From contig JAKSZT010053883.1 in NCBI GenBank assembly GCA_026826555.1, forward strand, positions 32,655,282 through 32,719,281: a DNA stretch of 64,000 nucleotides, read 5' to 3'. Each line of letters opens with the position of its first letter. The stretch's first letter is position 1. Positions 45,915 to 57,030 of the stretch are shown here, piece by piece. The notes beneath the pieces were generated by a model. It saw nothing but the letters and a program-made list of their open reading frames with translations, made no database searches and was not told the origin of the DNA. Both the position numbers and the translations under genes were made by a program. This DNA comes from Tolypeutes matacus (Eukaryota; Chordata; Mammalia; Cingulata; Chlamyphoridae).

Positions 45915-46587
45915 TCATACTGGACGTCCTTTGTACGTGATTGTTTGCTTCTCTCTTGCTGTTCTGAGTATTTTCTCTTTATCTTTTACATTTGACATTC
46001 TGAATAATATGTGTCTTGGTGCAAGTCTTTTTGGATTTATTCTTTTTGGGGTACGGTGTGCTTCTTTGACATGTAAGTTCATTTCTTTCATGAGAGTTGG
46101 GAAATTTTCAGCTATTATTTCCTCAAATACTCTTTCTGCCCCTTTTCCTTTCTCTTCTCCCTCTGGAACTCCCATGACACGTATGTTCTTATGTTTTGTG
46201 TTGTCATTCAACTCTCTGAGCCCCTGCTCAATTTTTTCCATTCTTTTCTCTCTCTCTGTTCTTTTCTCTTTTCATTTTAGCTGCTCTGTCTTCAGTATCA
46301 CTTATTCTTTCTTCTTTCATTTCGAGTCTGCTGTTGTGTGCTTCAAATGTATTTTTGACTTCACCTATTGTGTCTTTTATTCCCATGTACTCCGTTACTT
46401 TTCTGTTCAGGATTTCGAATTCTTCTTTGCGTTCGCTCAATGACTTCTTGATGTCATTGATATCTTTAACTATATTCTCTTTCATCTCATTAATTTGATT
46501 TTGGAAATTTGTGCTCATCGCACTGATTAATTCTCTCAAATTCTGCATTTCTTCTGGGACTTTGCTGTATTCCTTTTCTTGGGCCAT
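45915..46587 (-). pseudogene. L1 ORF1p pseudogene
   Basis: In frame 46587-46228, a Glu/Lys-rich stretch (NFQNQINEMKENIVKDINDI, KKSLSERKEEFEIL) is typical of the ORF1p coiled coil that trimerises the protein. The next segment, 46241-45915, is in another frame and holds the RNA-binding (RRM) part with IRVMGVPEGEE and NFPTLMKEM motifs, and the start of the C-terminal domain (TPKRINPKRL, ILRTAREKQTITYKGRP). A frameshift near 46235 divides them. ORF1p is the RNA chaperone that coats L1 RNA in the cytoplasmic RNP. Nothing here can give an intact protein. Confidence 0.9.
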
Positions 46588-47787
46588 GTCTTCTATTTTC
46601 TTATATGGCTCGTAATTTTTTGCTGGTCCTTAGGCATCAGGTTAGGTTGTATTTTACTGAGATGCTCTATCTCTTTCTCTTTTATGGGGTTTTAGTGGCA
46701 GGAGGCTGTGAGTTACCACAGCTCTTTGATTTTTGGCTCAACCTTGATTGTTAGGATTGTTCTGCTGGTTGCTCAAAACTGGGCACTGTAATTGGTTGTA
46801 GAGTCGTTTCCTAGGGCCTTGGGCAGGGAGGCTGTAGAGGCCAGGAATAGCCTCTTCTACTTATTAATTATCCTATGTGCACTTCCTTGGTCTGCCAGGA
46901 GATGGCGCTCATTGGCAGCTCTCAATCAATTCCTTGTCTGAGCGTATTTGTTGTGACACAGACCAGATCAATGTGATAGAGCTTCCTGTCTGGGGGCTAA
47001 GAGCCCTGTGATTCAAACTTTCTGCGACAGTTCTCCAGACTTCTCTCGTAGCGCCCCCCTTTTCCCAGCTAGGAAATATTTCCACTCCCTTCTGAATCCT
47101 CAACAATCAGTCCCTGTTAGTTGAGGAGGAGATTAAGAGGTTTGTATATCTTTAGCCTCTTGCAGGCTCCAAGGCAAACAATGGCGCAGCCCCACCCAGC
47201 CTGGAAGGGCTCTTGGGACAGGGCAGACCAAACCTGGGAGTCAAAAGCAGGGTCAGCCCCACGATCTCTCTTCTCTTCCGTGGAGTCCTCAACAATTAGT
47301 CCAGGCTAGAAGAGAGGGAGGTTGCGAGGGTCAGATTTCTCCAGTCCTTTCTAGGCTCCCAGGTCAAACCGCCGTGTGGAAGGGTCCGTGTGGAAGGGTC
47401 CGTGGGGCTCTGCAGCCCAAATTTCAGGTCAGAACTTGAGTCAGCCTAAGGCTTTGTCCCTCTCTCTCCCCTTTCCGGGATTGGCAGATCCCTGAAGTCC
47501 CCTTTTTCTGTGGTCGCAGGCCCAGGGGCCCGAGAATTCTCGAGTGTGCGGGAGGGTGCCGGCAGCAGCAGAAGCTGCTACTTGCAACTCACAGTTCTGT
47601 TGTCACGATTTCCCTCTTTGTCCCTCTCTCCACTGGGTGGTGTGCAGCCTTCACCTGCTGTCCTAAACCCTAGAAGATCTTTTTCGGGGCTGTTTCCGCT
47701 TGTCCACTAGCTATTTTTCTGGAAAAGAGATTCCCATGTTTTACTAGTCCACCATCTTCCTGGTAGTCCTCCAGATGCCATTCTTTT

Positions 47788-48437
47788 CCTTATCCCCTAC
47801 TTTGAGCACTTGAAGGACTGCCCCCTTCCTGTGAGATTTAGCCTTTCATTGAAACTTTGCCTCACAATGTGAGGCTGAGTGATGGCATATGATCTGATAA
47901 TGGCCTGGCTTGTGGTCTCCCTTGGGCAGAACTGTTGCTAGACAAGCAGTCTATGGTAGAATGAACCATATCTGACCTCTGGGCTGGCTTGGGCTCTGCC
48001 TCATGCCTATCACTTTTGGTTTTATCAAAAATAGAAGCTCTGGTCCTCAAATTTTAGGAAGTAAGCATTTGTTTTACTCATTGGTGTTTCTTCCTTTGCT
48101 TGTTTCTGCATTGCCACCTCGCTGCCATTAGAGGCAATTCATCCTGCAGGGGACTGAGAGGAGTTATCCCTGTTTTCAAGACAGGGCTTGTGCTCTGTTC
48201 CCTTAAAACTGTTACCCAGATTTCCTTTTATGACTTGTTAAAGTCAGAGGCAACTGGGAGGATGCATTGGGGGAAGCATTAGTCACCAGGCACACATAGT
48301 GGCCCTGACTGCTGGCGGGTAGTCTGAGCTGAGCTGAGAGTGAGTCAGCCTAGGGAATGGAAAAATTGCAGGGTAGTGGGGGGTAGGGATTGTGTGCCAG
48401 CGACTCTGCCTTCTCTGTCTGCTGTTTTCTCTGCAAG
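47788..48437. other. Unique intron-like DNA
   Basis: No repeat recognised. The end, TCTGCTGTTTTCTCTGCAAG, is the acceptor of the next entry. Confidence 0.45.
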
Positions 48438-48503
48438 GACTCATTACAAGCCATGAATACTGAGGATCCACTTGGAGCAGCCAGCAAGCCAGTCCACTTG
48501 ATG
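48438..48503 (+). CDS. Candidate 66-nt coding exon, unidentified protein
   Basis: Acceptor TTTTCTCTGCAAG|GAC and donor ATG|GTAATG bound 22 codons in phase 0, as required by the donor at 33515. They read DSLQAMNTEDPLGAASKPV then HLM. The frame stays open beyond the donor to a TAA near 48604, with an AATAAA a few bases on (48604-48609). So this could instead be a 3' terminal exon ending about 20-30 bases after that signal. AAG acceptors are weaker than CAG, and the upstream pyrimidine tract is moderate. No domain is recognised and no repeat covers it. Confidence 0.3.
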
Positions 48504-49040
48504 GTAATGTTTCCAGTGAGAGGAACCAGCGGACTAGAAGGACTTAATGTTGTCATCTATGTTATGGGTGTATATGAGTTTTGTGACAAGTGTGAGCTTG
48601 TGTAATAAATATTCTGTGTGTGGAAATTTCACTAGAATGAAAGGAATCACAAGATTTCTTTGTCTTGGTTATAAAACTCAGTCTTTTGTATCTATTTTTG
48701 TCCAGTAGGGGTCACTGGGGGTTTAGACTTTGAATGAAAAACTGTCACTATTCCAGTGGTGGACCAGTGCTTTATCATAGCATCTTTGCACATTGAGTAC
48801 TATTAAAAAAAACAGACATATATATGTGTATGTGTGTGTATGAGCAGAAAAAAAAGATGTGGACTTGTATTAAAAAGGTTGTAAATTTATTGAGTATTTG
48901 AATTTGAAGCACAGAGTGATTTCCAGATGATAGGTGAGAGAACAAACCAAGGCTAAGATGGAATTGGTTTTATGGATAAGATTTGAAGAGCAATTAAAAA
49001 ATGAAAGGAGACAGGGAAAAGAACTCTTTGTTAAGCATCT
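48504..49040. other. Unique DNA downstream of the last candidate exon
   Basis: Includes AATAAA at 48604-48609, a TGTA-rich stretch near 48825-48842 and no repeat. No further phase-compatible exon seen. Confidence 0.45.
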
Positions 49041-49215
49041 GATCTGTGCCTAGGTACTTCACCTATGTTCCTTTTTTCATCTTAACAACAACCCTGAGAA
49101 ATAAATATTTTGTACACATTGTTTATATTAGGAACCTGACGTTCAAAAATATTAAGTGACTTCCCCTAGGGTCATACAACTATGAAGTGGTACTACTAGA
49201 AGAGATCCTGCTAGT
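49040..49215 (-). repeat. MIR fragment
   Basis: CATCTGATCTGTGCCTAGGTA, TCTTAACAACAACCCTGAGA and AAGTGACTTCCCCTAGGGTC are the reverse strand of MIR. Confidence 0.75.
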
Positions 49216-49612
49216 CACGTTTCATCTGCCTTTGGTTTTTGGACCTCTGATAAAGGATCATGAGAATACAAGGTTTTGTTAGAAAGTAAGCAGAGTCTGG
49301 TGGTAGACTTTCCTGAGAAAGACTGAAATAATTTTTTATGAATTAGCGTTTTGAGTGGGCTCCAAGGGTCAGTAGGTAGGAAGAAGCTGACAGGTCTGCC
49401 ATGTGGTCAGGTAGCGAGTTCTTCCTTCTTTTCATTTAGGGCTGCTGCTTGGGTCTAGAAAACTGTCACAGAGATCTAAAATTAGCTTTTTGTTTGTGAT
49501 CAAAGGCTGGTTTTCATGGATAAATAGTTCGTCTGCCTCTCTCACCTACCTCTTATCTTCTCCTTGGCCTGGGCTCTTCTCTTGAGCCTTGAATGTAGCT
49601 GCCTAATATTGT

Positions 49613-49615
<3 letters not shown>

Positions 49616-49645
<30 letters not shown>

Positions 49646-49873
49646 GGAATGTCCTGTTCCCAAGAATAGCGAAAGCAATCTTTTATTTATTTATTTATTT
49701 TCAAAGATTTTATTCACCCACCCATCCATCCCCCCCTTGCTGCTTGTGCTCGCCGGGCCAGCCAACCACGCCGTGCGGGCGGGCCCGCCCTCACCAGGAG
49801 GCCCGGGGAACCGAACCCGGGGCCTCCCACATGGCAAACGGGAGCCCCACTGATCGAGCCACAGCCGCCCCCC
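49616..49873 (-). mobile_element. Young DAS SINE with a ~40-bp 3' transduction
   Basis: TSD CCTAATATTGTCTT at 49602-49615 and 49874-49887. Reading the minus strand: consensus SINE head and body, AAAATCTTTGAAAATAAATA, then about 40 bases of unrelated sequence (49643-49682, reverse of GAATGTCCTGTTCCCAAGAA...), then a second, terminal poly(A) (49616-49642). The order SINE tail, unique tag, new tail shows the RNA read past its own tail. Confidence 0.85.
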
Positions 49874-49887
49874 CCTAATATTGTCTT

Positions 49888-50680
49888 ACAGTTCATAAGC
49901 CTGCCACTTTACCTCATTGTTGAGATCTTTACCCTGCCCCTTTGTCAACTGCATAGCATGTAAGAATATCATGTCCGTTCTGCCTTCTTTTATTCAAGGG
50001 GGCTCAGGAAAACTAGTTGATCACCTGTTTCTTAGCCAGACCACATTAGAGAGATTTCTCATTAAGACTACTTTTTGTATTTGGAAAGACATTTTAAAAA
50101 TGCGTTTAGATACTTCCTGCATTGATGTTTTTGTAAACCTATAGTTGCTCTAATTTAAAAAGAATATATTTAGACTGAATAGGAGTAATATGCTAACTCT
50201 CCTTCACTGGACATTCACTTAGAATGAGAGATGTTATTTCGGGACAAATTAACAATCCTTAGCAATATTCTGGAGCAATGCCTATAAGACAAGCCTGCTT
50301 TTCCTTGTATCTTCTTTTCTCCACTTATTTAAGATTTGACTACTACAGGAGTTTCCTGGAAGAAGTATTAATAGCTGGATCTATTTATTTTGTTGGGAAA
50401 ATCCCAGAGAGAGGGATTGGAAAACCTTAAAGTGCTTTAATGGTTAATATGAAAATTGTTGTTAATTAGGTATTCTTGTCCTTTTCCTTTCTGAAGCAAA
50501 GCCATTGAAGCCTAATTTGATTTATTTATTGTATTGGTGGCTTAGAGCTGTTAAATACCACACACTTTACCCTGGTTTATCTCCTTGCATTGGCCACTGA
50601 AGATGACTTCTGGCTCAGCAGAGTGTCAGTGCTCTAGTGTAATAATGATAATAAAATAGTTACACTAGTGAGTGCTTTTA
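49888..50680. other. Unique intron-like DNA
   Basis: A pyrimidine-rich acceptor-like site at 50333 is followed at once by TGA in phase 0, so I do not call an exon. No repeat recognised. Confidence 0.5.
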
Positions 50681-50692
50681 AAAACTTAATCT

Positions 50693-51073
50693 GGGAAGCA
50701 GATGTGGCTCAAGCGTTTGGGCTCCCGTCTACTATATGGGAAGTCCTGAGTTGGTTTCCTGGGGCCTTCTGGTGAAAGTGAGCTGGCCCACGTGGAGAGC
50801 TGGCACAACAAAAAGAGAAAAAGAGGAGAGACGATGAGAGAGACAACAAACCAGGGAGCTGAGGTGGCTCAAGCGATTGAGTGCCTCTCTCCCACATTGG
50901 AGGTTCCAGGATCAGTTCCCGGTGCCTCCTAAAGAGAAGACAAGAAGAAGAGAAGACAAGCAGATACAGAGAGCACACAGCGAATGGACACAGAGAGCAA
51001 GACAGCGAGCGCAAAAACAAGGGGCGGGGGGAGCAGGGCGGTGGGGATAAATATATAAATCTTAAAACAAAAC
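50693..51073 (+). repeat. Dimeric DAS SINE with 12-bp TSD
   Basis: TSD AAAACTTAATCT at 50681-50692 and 51074-51085. Heads at 50694 (GGAAGCAGATGTGGCTCAAG) and 50856 (GAGCTGAGGTGGCTCAAG), then a purine-rich body and ATAAATATATAAATCTTAAA. Confidence 0.93.
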
Positions 51074-51085
51074 AAAACTTAATCT

Positions 51086-51595
51086 AGTGAGGGAGTAAAA
51101 TTTTGTTCACAACTACAGTTCAAAGTAGAAAGTGCTAAATGCCAGAAGAGAGAAACAGGTAGAGTGTAATATAAGCTCAAGGAAGGAAGAAATTTACTTT
51201 TAGCTACAATGGAGATAGGGATCAGGGAAAATTCTGTGGGAGTATTGGCTTTAAACTGGTCCATAAGTATAGGATTTTTATATGTGGAGATGGGAAGGAA
51301 AAATATTCCAGGGTAAATGAGGGAATATTGTAAAGCCAGAGTTTTGGACTTAATTTGCTGACAGTGGGGAATTGAAAGTTTTAGAATGAAATTACAAATA
51401 ATCATTTATTGCACATTTAAGATGTGCCAGTCTTTATGCATGCTTCAAAGAGATTATTCCCACAATGAATGAGGGCAGGACTGATGGATTGGAGACTGGG
51501 AGATAGATTAGGTGAATTATGTTTGCCAAGGTTTTGTACAGTCTATGCAGTATTTACAGTTCTTTGTGGTCAGATGTGGTTTGATGCTTCTTCAA
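51086..51595. other. Unique DNA, nothing recognised
   Basis: No gene or repeat recognised. Confidence 0.5.
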
Positions 51596-51840
51596 ATAAT
51601 GGTAATAATAGCCAATAATTATTGAGCACATATTGTGTGCCAGGCACCTTAGATGTATTAACTCATTTAATCTTCACTATAGCCCTTCTGAGACAGGTAC
51701 TATTATTACCATCATTTTATAAACGAGGAAATTGAGGTTCCGTGAAGATGACTTGCCCAAAGATGCTAAATATGACATTTATAGTAGAGTCTGGATATGA
51801 ACCCAGAGAGTCTGGCTTCAAATAGGGCTTATAATTACCA
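51596..51840 (-). repeat. MIR element
   Basis: TATTGAGCACATATTGTGTG, CCAGGCACCTTAGATGTATT, AACGAGGAAATTGAGGTTCC and ATGAACCCAGAGAGTCTGGC follow the MIR reverse strand over its full length. Confidence 0.9.
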
Positions 51841-51937
51841 TGCTATAATTACATTGTATCTAGATTTACTGAGTAAGAAATTTGGAAAATTTCCTAACTT
51901 TATTGTATTCAGTGACAGAGTATGTAGCATATTCTTT

Positions 51938-51960
51938 TTTTTTTTTTTTTTTTTATTTTT
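51938..51960 (-). mobile_element. Poly(A)-only retroinsertion with 15-bp TSD
   Basis: TGTAGCATATTCTTT occurs at 51923-51937 and 51961-51975 with only T-rich sequence between. It is the footprint of an insertion truncated to its tail. Confidence 0.85.
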
Positions 51961-51975
51961 TGTAGCATATTCTTT

Positions 51976-53004
51976 ATAGGCATTCTGGGCTTTTGCATGT
52001 TTATTGTTATTTCAACACCATATTGCTAAACCTTAGAGGCCAGAGTCATAGAATTTCTCCTAAAATTAGCTTCTATGAAGTCCACATCTTCTGACTATCT
52101 GCAGTGAGATGCCTTGTGTGTCATGGGAGGAGACAGATCATAAGATCCCAGGGCCAGGCTTTGATCAGTGGATCCTGCTCTTCCTAGAATCCCAAGGTTT
52201 CCAATCCTATCAATTAGTTATATGCTATTCTATCTACCAAATTTATAATCTCAAGTATATTTCTTGTTTAGAAAAAAAGGCTTCTCTTTTTCTAAGCATT
52301 GTTTTTCTAGATTTCAATCTTTTAATTGTGATGAGTCTTAAATTTTTAGTCTGTATTTGCTGAAGTTATAATGCTTGTGGATGTCAGTTATTTTGAGACC
52401 AAGTGTAACTCTGTGGCAGTTTGAATAAAACATATGGCATTCCTTCTCACAGGCTGCTTTGATCTCAGTTGCAGGCATTGAAGTGATTCTGGGGTGTAGT
52501 CTCTTTGTTTTGAGATTTCTTGTGGGTAATGGTTGTGGGTGACTGTCCTAAATTCATGTGAGTGAAGTAATCTCAAAGAGAGGCAAGTCTAAAATCTTAA
52601 TGAAGTTGTGAGTCTTGCCTTCTACAAGGCTTCTTTGATGGTTTGGGGACCTGCCCATTGACTGTTTTCAAGGGCTATCCTGGAGATTGCTGAATGTGAC
52701 TTAAAATGGCTCATTCTTTGTATAATGAGTGATCTAAAAAGGAAACTGTTCACTCCCTTCTACTGGCTTTTAACCACTTCCTGTAAATGACAGCACACAG
52801 ATCCATTTTAGTTTTGCTAGATCGTTTTAATTTGCATAAAGGGAATTTCCTATATACGTATTAAAAGGCTGGGGCAAACATTTTACCTGTCACATGTAGA
52901 AAAATGTTGTATCTAAGGTATGGAAAGGTCATCTTATAAAGATCTTATAGAGTAAATTACTTTGGATATTTTTCATTGCTTTATCTAATAATAAAGGTAG
53001 ATTC
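51976..53004. other. Unique intron-like DNA
   Basis: No recognised repeat. An acceptor-like site ends at 52451 with an open hydrophobic frame, but the phase and peptide do not convince. Confidence 0.5.
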
Positions 53005-53018
53005 AGAATCTATCTTGA

Positions 53019-53209
53019 GGGAAGCGGCTGTGGCTCAATCAGTAGGGGTCCCGTTTACCATATGGGAGGCCCCGGGTTCGGTTCCCGGGGCCTCCTGGTG
53101 AAGGCAAGCCTGCCCACACGGCGCCATTAGCTGACCCAGCAAGCACAAGCAGCAAGGGGGGGATAAATGAATAAATAAATAAAATCTTTAAAAAAAAAAA
53201 AAAAAAAAA
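53019..53209 (+). repeat. Young DAS SINE with 14-bp TSD
   Basis: TSD AGAATCTATCTTGA at 53005-53018 and 53210-53223. Near-consensus. Confidence 0.95.
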
Positions 53210-53599
53210 AGAATCTATCTTGAAATTTGAGTGTTTTGTATTCTTTTTTCCCTCCAAATTTTTTAGGCATTTAAAAAATAGCATAAACATGATATATGGT
53301 TTTCTAATCAAGGCAATTTTATAATGGCTTTTGGTAGTAGACTTGGGTAGAGAAATGGCTTTTACTTTTTGGAAATGAAAATATGTTGAGGTATTTATAA
53401 TAGTACAAAAAGAAGTTGTACAATGATGATACAGGCAGCACTGTAAAACATATTGTGTTGAAGTTGAAATTCTTTCCTAAGAGCCCTGTGGAACTATTTA
53501 CAGGCTTCAGGTTAAGTCTTGCCAAGGGGAAGAACATACAAATATCTCAAAATGCTTAACTTCAGTTAGTGTACTTTGAGAGAATTTTTTGGCAAAGGG

Positions 53600-53830
53600 A
53601 GACAGTGTGATAAGATAGAATATATTGATTTGAAATCAGATATAAAATTTCAGATCTCGGGCCATCCTCTTATTCATTTTGTGACCCTGAACAAAATAAC
53701 TTAAATTCTCTGAGCCTGAAGTTCTTGATTTGTAAAATGGGGATAATAATATATATATATTCAGGGGTATTGAGAAGATTCAACCAAGTATAACAGATGC
53801 AAAGATGCATTAAAAATTTTTCAATAATCA
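53600..53830 (+). repeat. MIR element
   Basis: GACAGTGTGATAAGATAGAA, TTTGTGACCCTGAACAAAAT, TTGATTTGTAAAATGGGGAT and a TA-rich insert follow MIR order. Confidence 0.75.
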
Positions 53831-56582
53831 TTAGTTTTCCTTTCAAACAAGTCCGTCTGCCTGCCTCCCTCCCTTTCTTTTTGTAATAAAATAAAAATTT
53901 TAATGAATGTTTTTCACTTAATGAATAAAAAATTAATATAAATTTGTCAATAAGTGAATTTCTGACTCCTGGAAGTTGTCTTTTTAAAATTTTTAATTAA
54001 AAATTTTTTTATTAGAGAAGTTATAGGTTTACAGAAAATTTTGCATAAAATACAGAGTTTCCATATACCACCACCCTATTATTAACACCTTACATTAGTG
54101 TGGTACATCTGTTAGAGTTGATGAAAGAACATTATAATTGTAGTATTACCTGTAGTCCATGATTTACATTAGGGTTCACTGTTGTACAGTCCTATGCTTT
54201 TTATTTTTTTCATTCTAGTAACATATATACAACCTAAAACTTCCCCTTTTAACCATATTCAAATACATAATTCAGTGCTGTTAATTACATTCACAATGTT
54301 GTGCTACCATTGCCACTATCCATTACCAAAATGTTTCCATTAACCCAAACAGAAACTCCATACAATTTAAGCATTAACTCCTCATTCTGTACTTTCACCC
54401 TGGCCCGTGGTAGCCTATATTCAAGTTTCTGACTATGAATTTGCTTCTTCTAATTATTTCATATCAGTGAGATCATATAATATTTGTCCTTCTGTGTCTG
54501 GCTTATTTCACTCAACATGATGTCTTCAAGGTTCATACTTGTTGCATGTATCAGAACTTCATTCCTTTTCATGGCTGAATAATATCCCATTGTGTGTATA
54601 CACCACATTTTATTTTTTCATCAGTTGATGGACACTTGGGTTACTTCCATCTTTTGACAATTATGGATAATGCCACTAGTGAACATTGATGTGGAAATAA
54701 TCTGTTCAAGTCCCTGCTTTCAGTTCTTTTAGGCACATAACTAGAAGTGGGATGGCCAGGTCATATGTTAGTTCTATATTTAACTTTCTGAGGAATTGCC
54801 AAACTGTATTCCACAGCAGCTGCATATTTTATATTTCCACCAGCAATGAATGAGTTTTCCTATTTCTGAACATCCTCTCTAACACTTGTAATTTTCCATT
54901 TTTTAATAGTTGCCATTCTAGTGGGTGTGAAATGATATCTTGTGTTTTGATTTGCATTTCTCTCATAGCTAATGATTTCAGCATATTTTCATGTGCTTTT
55001 TGACCAGATGTATATCTTTTTTGGAGAAATGTCTATTCAAGTCTTTTGCCCATTTTTTAATTGGGTTGTTTGTCTTTTTATTAAGTTGAAGGATTTTTTT
55101 CTATAGTCTGGATATTAAACCCTTATCAGATACATGGTTTCCAAATATTTTCTCCCATTGTGTAGGTTGTCTTTTTACTTTCATAATAAAGTCCTTTGAG
55201 GCACAAAAGTTTTAAATTTTGATGAGATCCCATTTATCTATTTTTTCTCTTGTTAACTGTGCTTGGGTATAAAGTCTAAGGAACCATTGCCCAAGACAAG
55301 GTTCTGAATATGCTTCCTTATGTTTTCTTCTAGGAGTTTTATTATTCTGGTTTTTATACGTAGGTTTTTTATCTGTTTTGAGTTGATTTTTTTATATGGT
55401 GTGAGGTAGGGGTCCACCTTCATTCTTTTGCATATGGACATCCACTTTCCCCAGCACCATTTAAGAGATTATTCTTTCCCAATTGACTTGGCACCCTTGT
55501 CAAAAATCAGTTGACCATAAATGTGGGAGGTTAATTTCTGAGCTCTCAATTTGATTCCATAGGTCTATATGCCTGTCCTTGTGCCAGTACCATGCTGATT
55601 TGATTACTGTGGCTTTTTTGTAATAGGTTTTAAGATTAGGATGTTTGATCCTCCCACTTCATTTTTCTTTTTCAAAATGGCTTTTGCTATTTGGGGTCCC
55701 TTACCCTTCCATATAAATTTGATGGCTTTTCCATTTCTGCAAAGAAGGTTGTTGCAATTTTGATTGGATTTCCATTGAATCTGTAAATTGCTTTGGGTAG
55801 AATTGACATCTTAACAATATTTAGCCTTCCAGTCCATGGATGAACACAGACTCTCTTTTATATTTAGGTTTTCTTTGATTTCTTTAACAATGTTTTGTAG
55901 TTTTCTTTGTATAAGTCCTTTACATCCTTGGATAAATTTATTCATAGATATTTGATTCTTTTAGTTGCTATTGTAAATGGAATTTTTTCCTTCAGTTTCC
56001 CCTCAGATAGTTCATTACTAGTGTATAGAAACACTATTGATCTTTTCATGTTGATCTTGTACCCTTCCACTTTGCTGATTTTGTTTATTAGTTTTATTGT
56101 TTATTAGTTCTAGTAGCATTGTTGTGGATTCTTCAGATCATGTCATCTGCATATAGGTAAAGTTTCACTTCTTCCTTTCCAATTTGAATGCCTTTTATTT
56201 CTTTTTCTTGCCTAATTGCTCTAGCTTGAATTTCCAGTACAAGGTTGAATAACAGTGATAACAGTGACATTCTTGCCTTGTTCTTGATCTTAGAGGGCAA
56301 GCTTTCAGTCTTTCACCATTGAGTATGATGTTAGCTGTGGGTTTTTCATATATGCTTTTAATCATGTTGAGGAAGTTTCCTTCTGTTCCTAGTTTTCTAA
56401 TTGTTTTTTTATCAAGAAGGGGTACTGGATTTTGTCAAATGCTTTTGTTCTGTTAATGTGGTATATTACTTTAATTGATTTTCTTCTATTGAGCCACTCT
56501 TGCATACCTGGGATAAATCCCACTTGATCATGGTGTATAATTCTTCTGATGTGCTGTTGGATTTGGTTTGCTAGTATTTTTT

Positions 56583-56821
56583 TTTAAGATTTATTTATTT
56601 ATTTTATTTTATTTATTTCCCCCTTGCTGCTTGTGCTCGCTGTGTCCATTTTGCTTTGCATTTTTCTGTGTCTGCTTGTCTCTCTCTGTTGCGTCATCTT
56701 GCTGCGCCAGCTAACTGCACCGTGCGGGCCAGCTTGCCTTCACCAGGAGGCCCCGGGAATCGAACCCAGGGCCCCCCATTTGGTAAACGGGAGCCCAACC
56801 AATTAAGCCACAGCCGCTTCC
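56583..56821 (-). repeat. DAS SINE inside L1, TSD
   Basis: TSD TGCTAGTATTTT / TGCTAGTGTTTT at 56569-56580 and 56822-56833. It has an extra 'TCTGCTTGTCTCTCTCTGTT' segment, so it is longer than the 200-bp type. Confidence 0.9.
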
Positions 56822-56897
56822 TGCTAGTGTTTTTTGAGGATTTTTGCATTTATATTCATATGGGATATTGGTTGATAATATTATTTTCTTGTGGAGT

Positions 56898-57030
56898 CTT
56901 TTTTTTTTTTTAGGCCAGTAAGAAGAAGTTATTTGGGAAATGGGGAAAAGAATATAGCTTGCTGAGAAATGGGAGAGAAAGATGGAAATACACACCAAGA
57001 TTTGGTGTGGGCCCAAAGGCCAAGAATCTT
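56898..57030 (-). mobile_element. Retrocopy of an unidentified transcript (about 120 bp plus tail)
   Basis: TTGTGGAGT occurs at 56889-56897 and 57031-57039. In between, poly(T) (56899-56911) then about 119 bases not matching any SINE or L1 in the window. On the minus strand it ends CTTCTTCTTACTGGCCT before the A-tail; an AATAAC variant sits about 20 bases upstream. The source RNA is not recognised. Confidence 0.65.

Larger units (their letters stand above)
41020..47770 (-). mobile_element. Complete L1 retrotransposon, inactivated, 17-bp TSD
   Basis: TSD CCAGATGCCATTCTTTT at 41003-41019 and 47771-47787. Poly(T) at the left marks the 3' end. The right end, read in reverse, begins AGGACTACCAGGAAGATGG, like an L1 5' end. 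In order from 5': GC-richer 5' UTR (47770 to about 46590), ORF1, ORF2, then a 3' UTR with an internal duplication. Two young SINEs (44254-44435, 45300-45488) account for about 400 of its 6751 bp. Both ORFs carry frameshifts and stops, so it cannot encode its own machinery. The complete TSD shows it inserted at full length. Confidence 0.95.

Noticed and set aside
48604..48620. AATAAA after a TAA, as the end of the candidate gene.
   Set aside because: Not called as a terminator because the 48503 donor is equally plausible and AATAAA is frequent in AT-rich DNA; noted in the exon entry.
52452..52530. Acceptor-like site and open hydrophobic frame (AALISVAGIEVIL).
   Set aside because: The donor is weak and leaves phase 1, and nothing downstream receives it.
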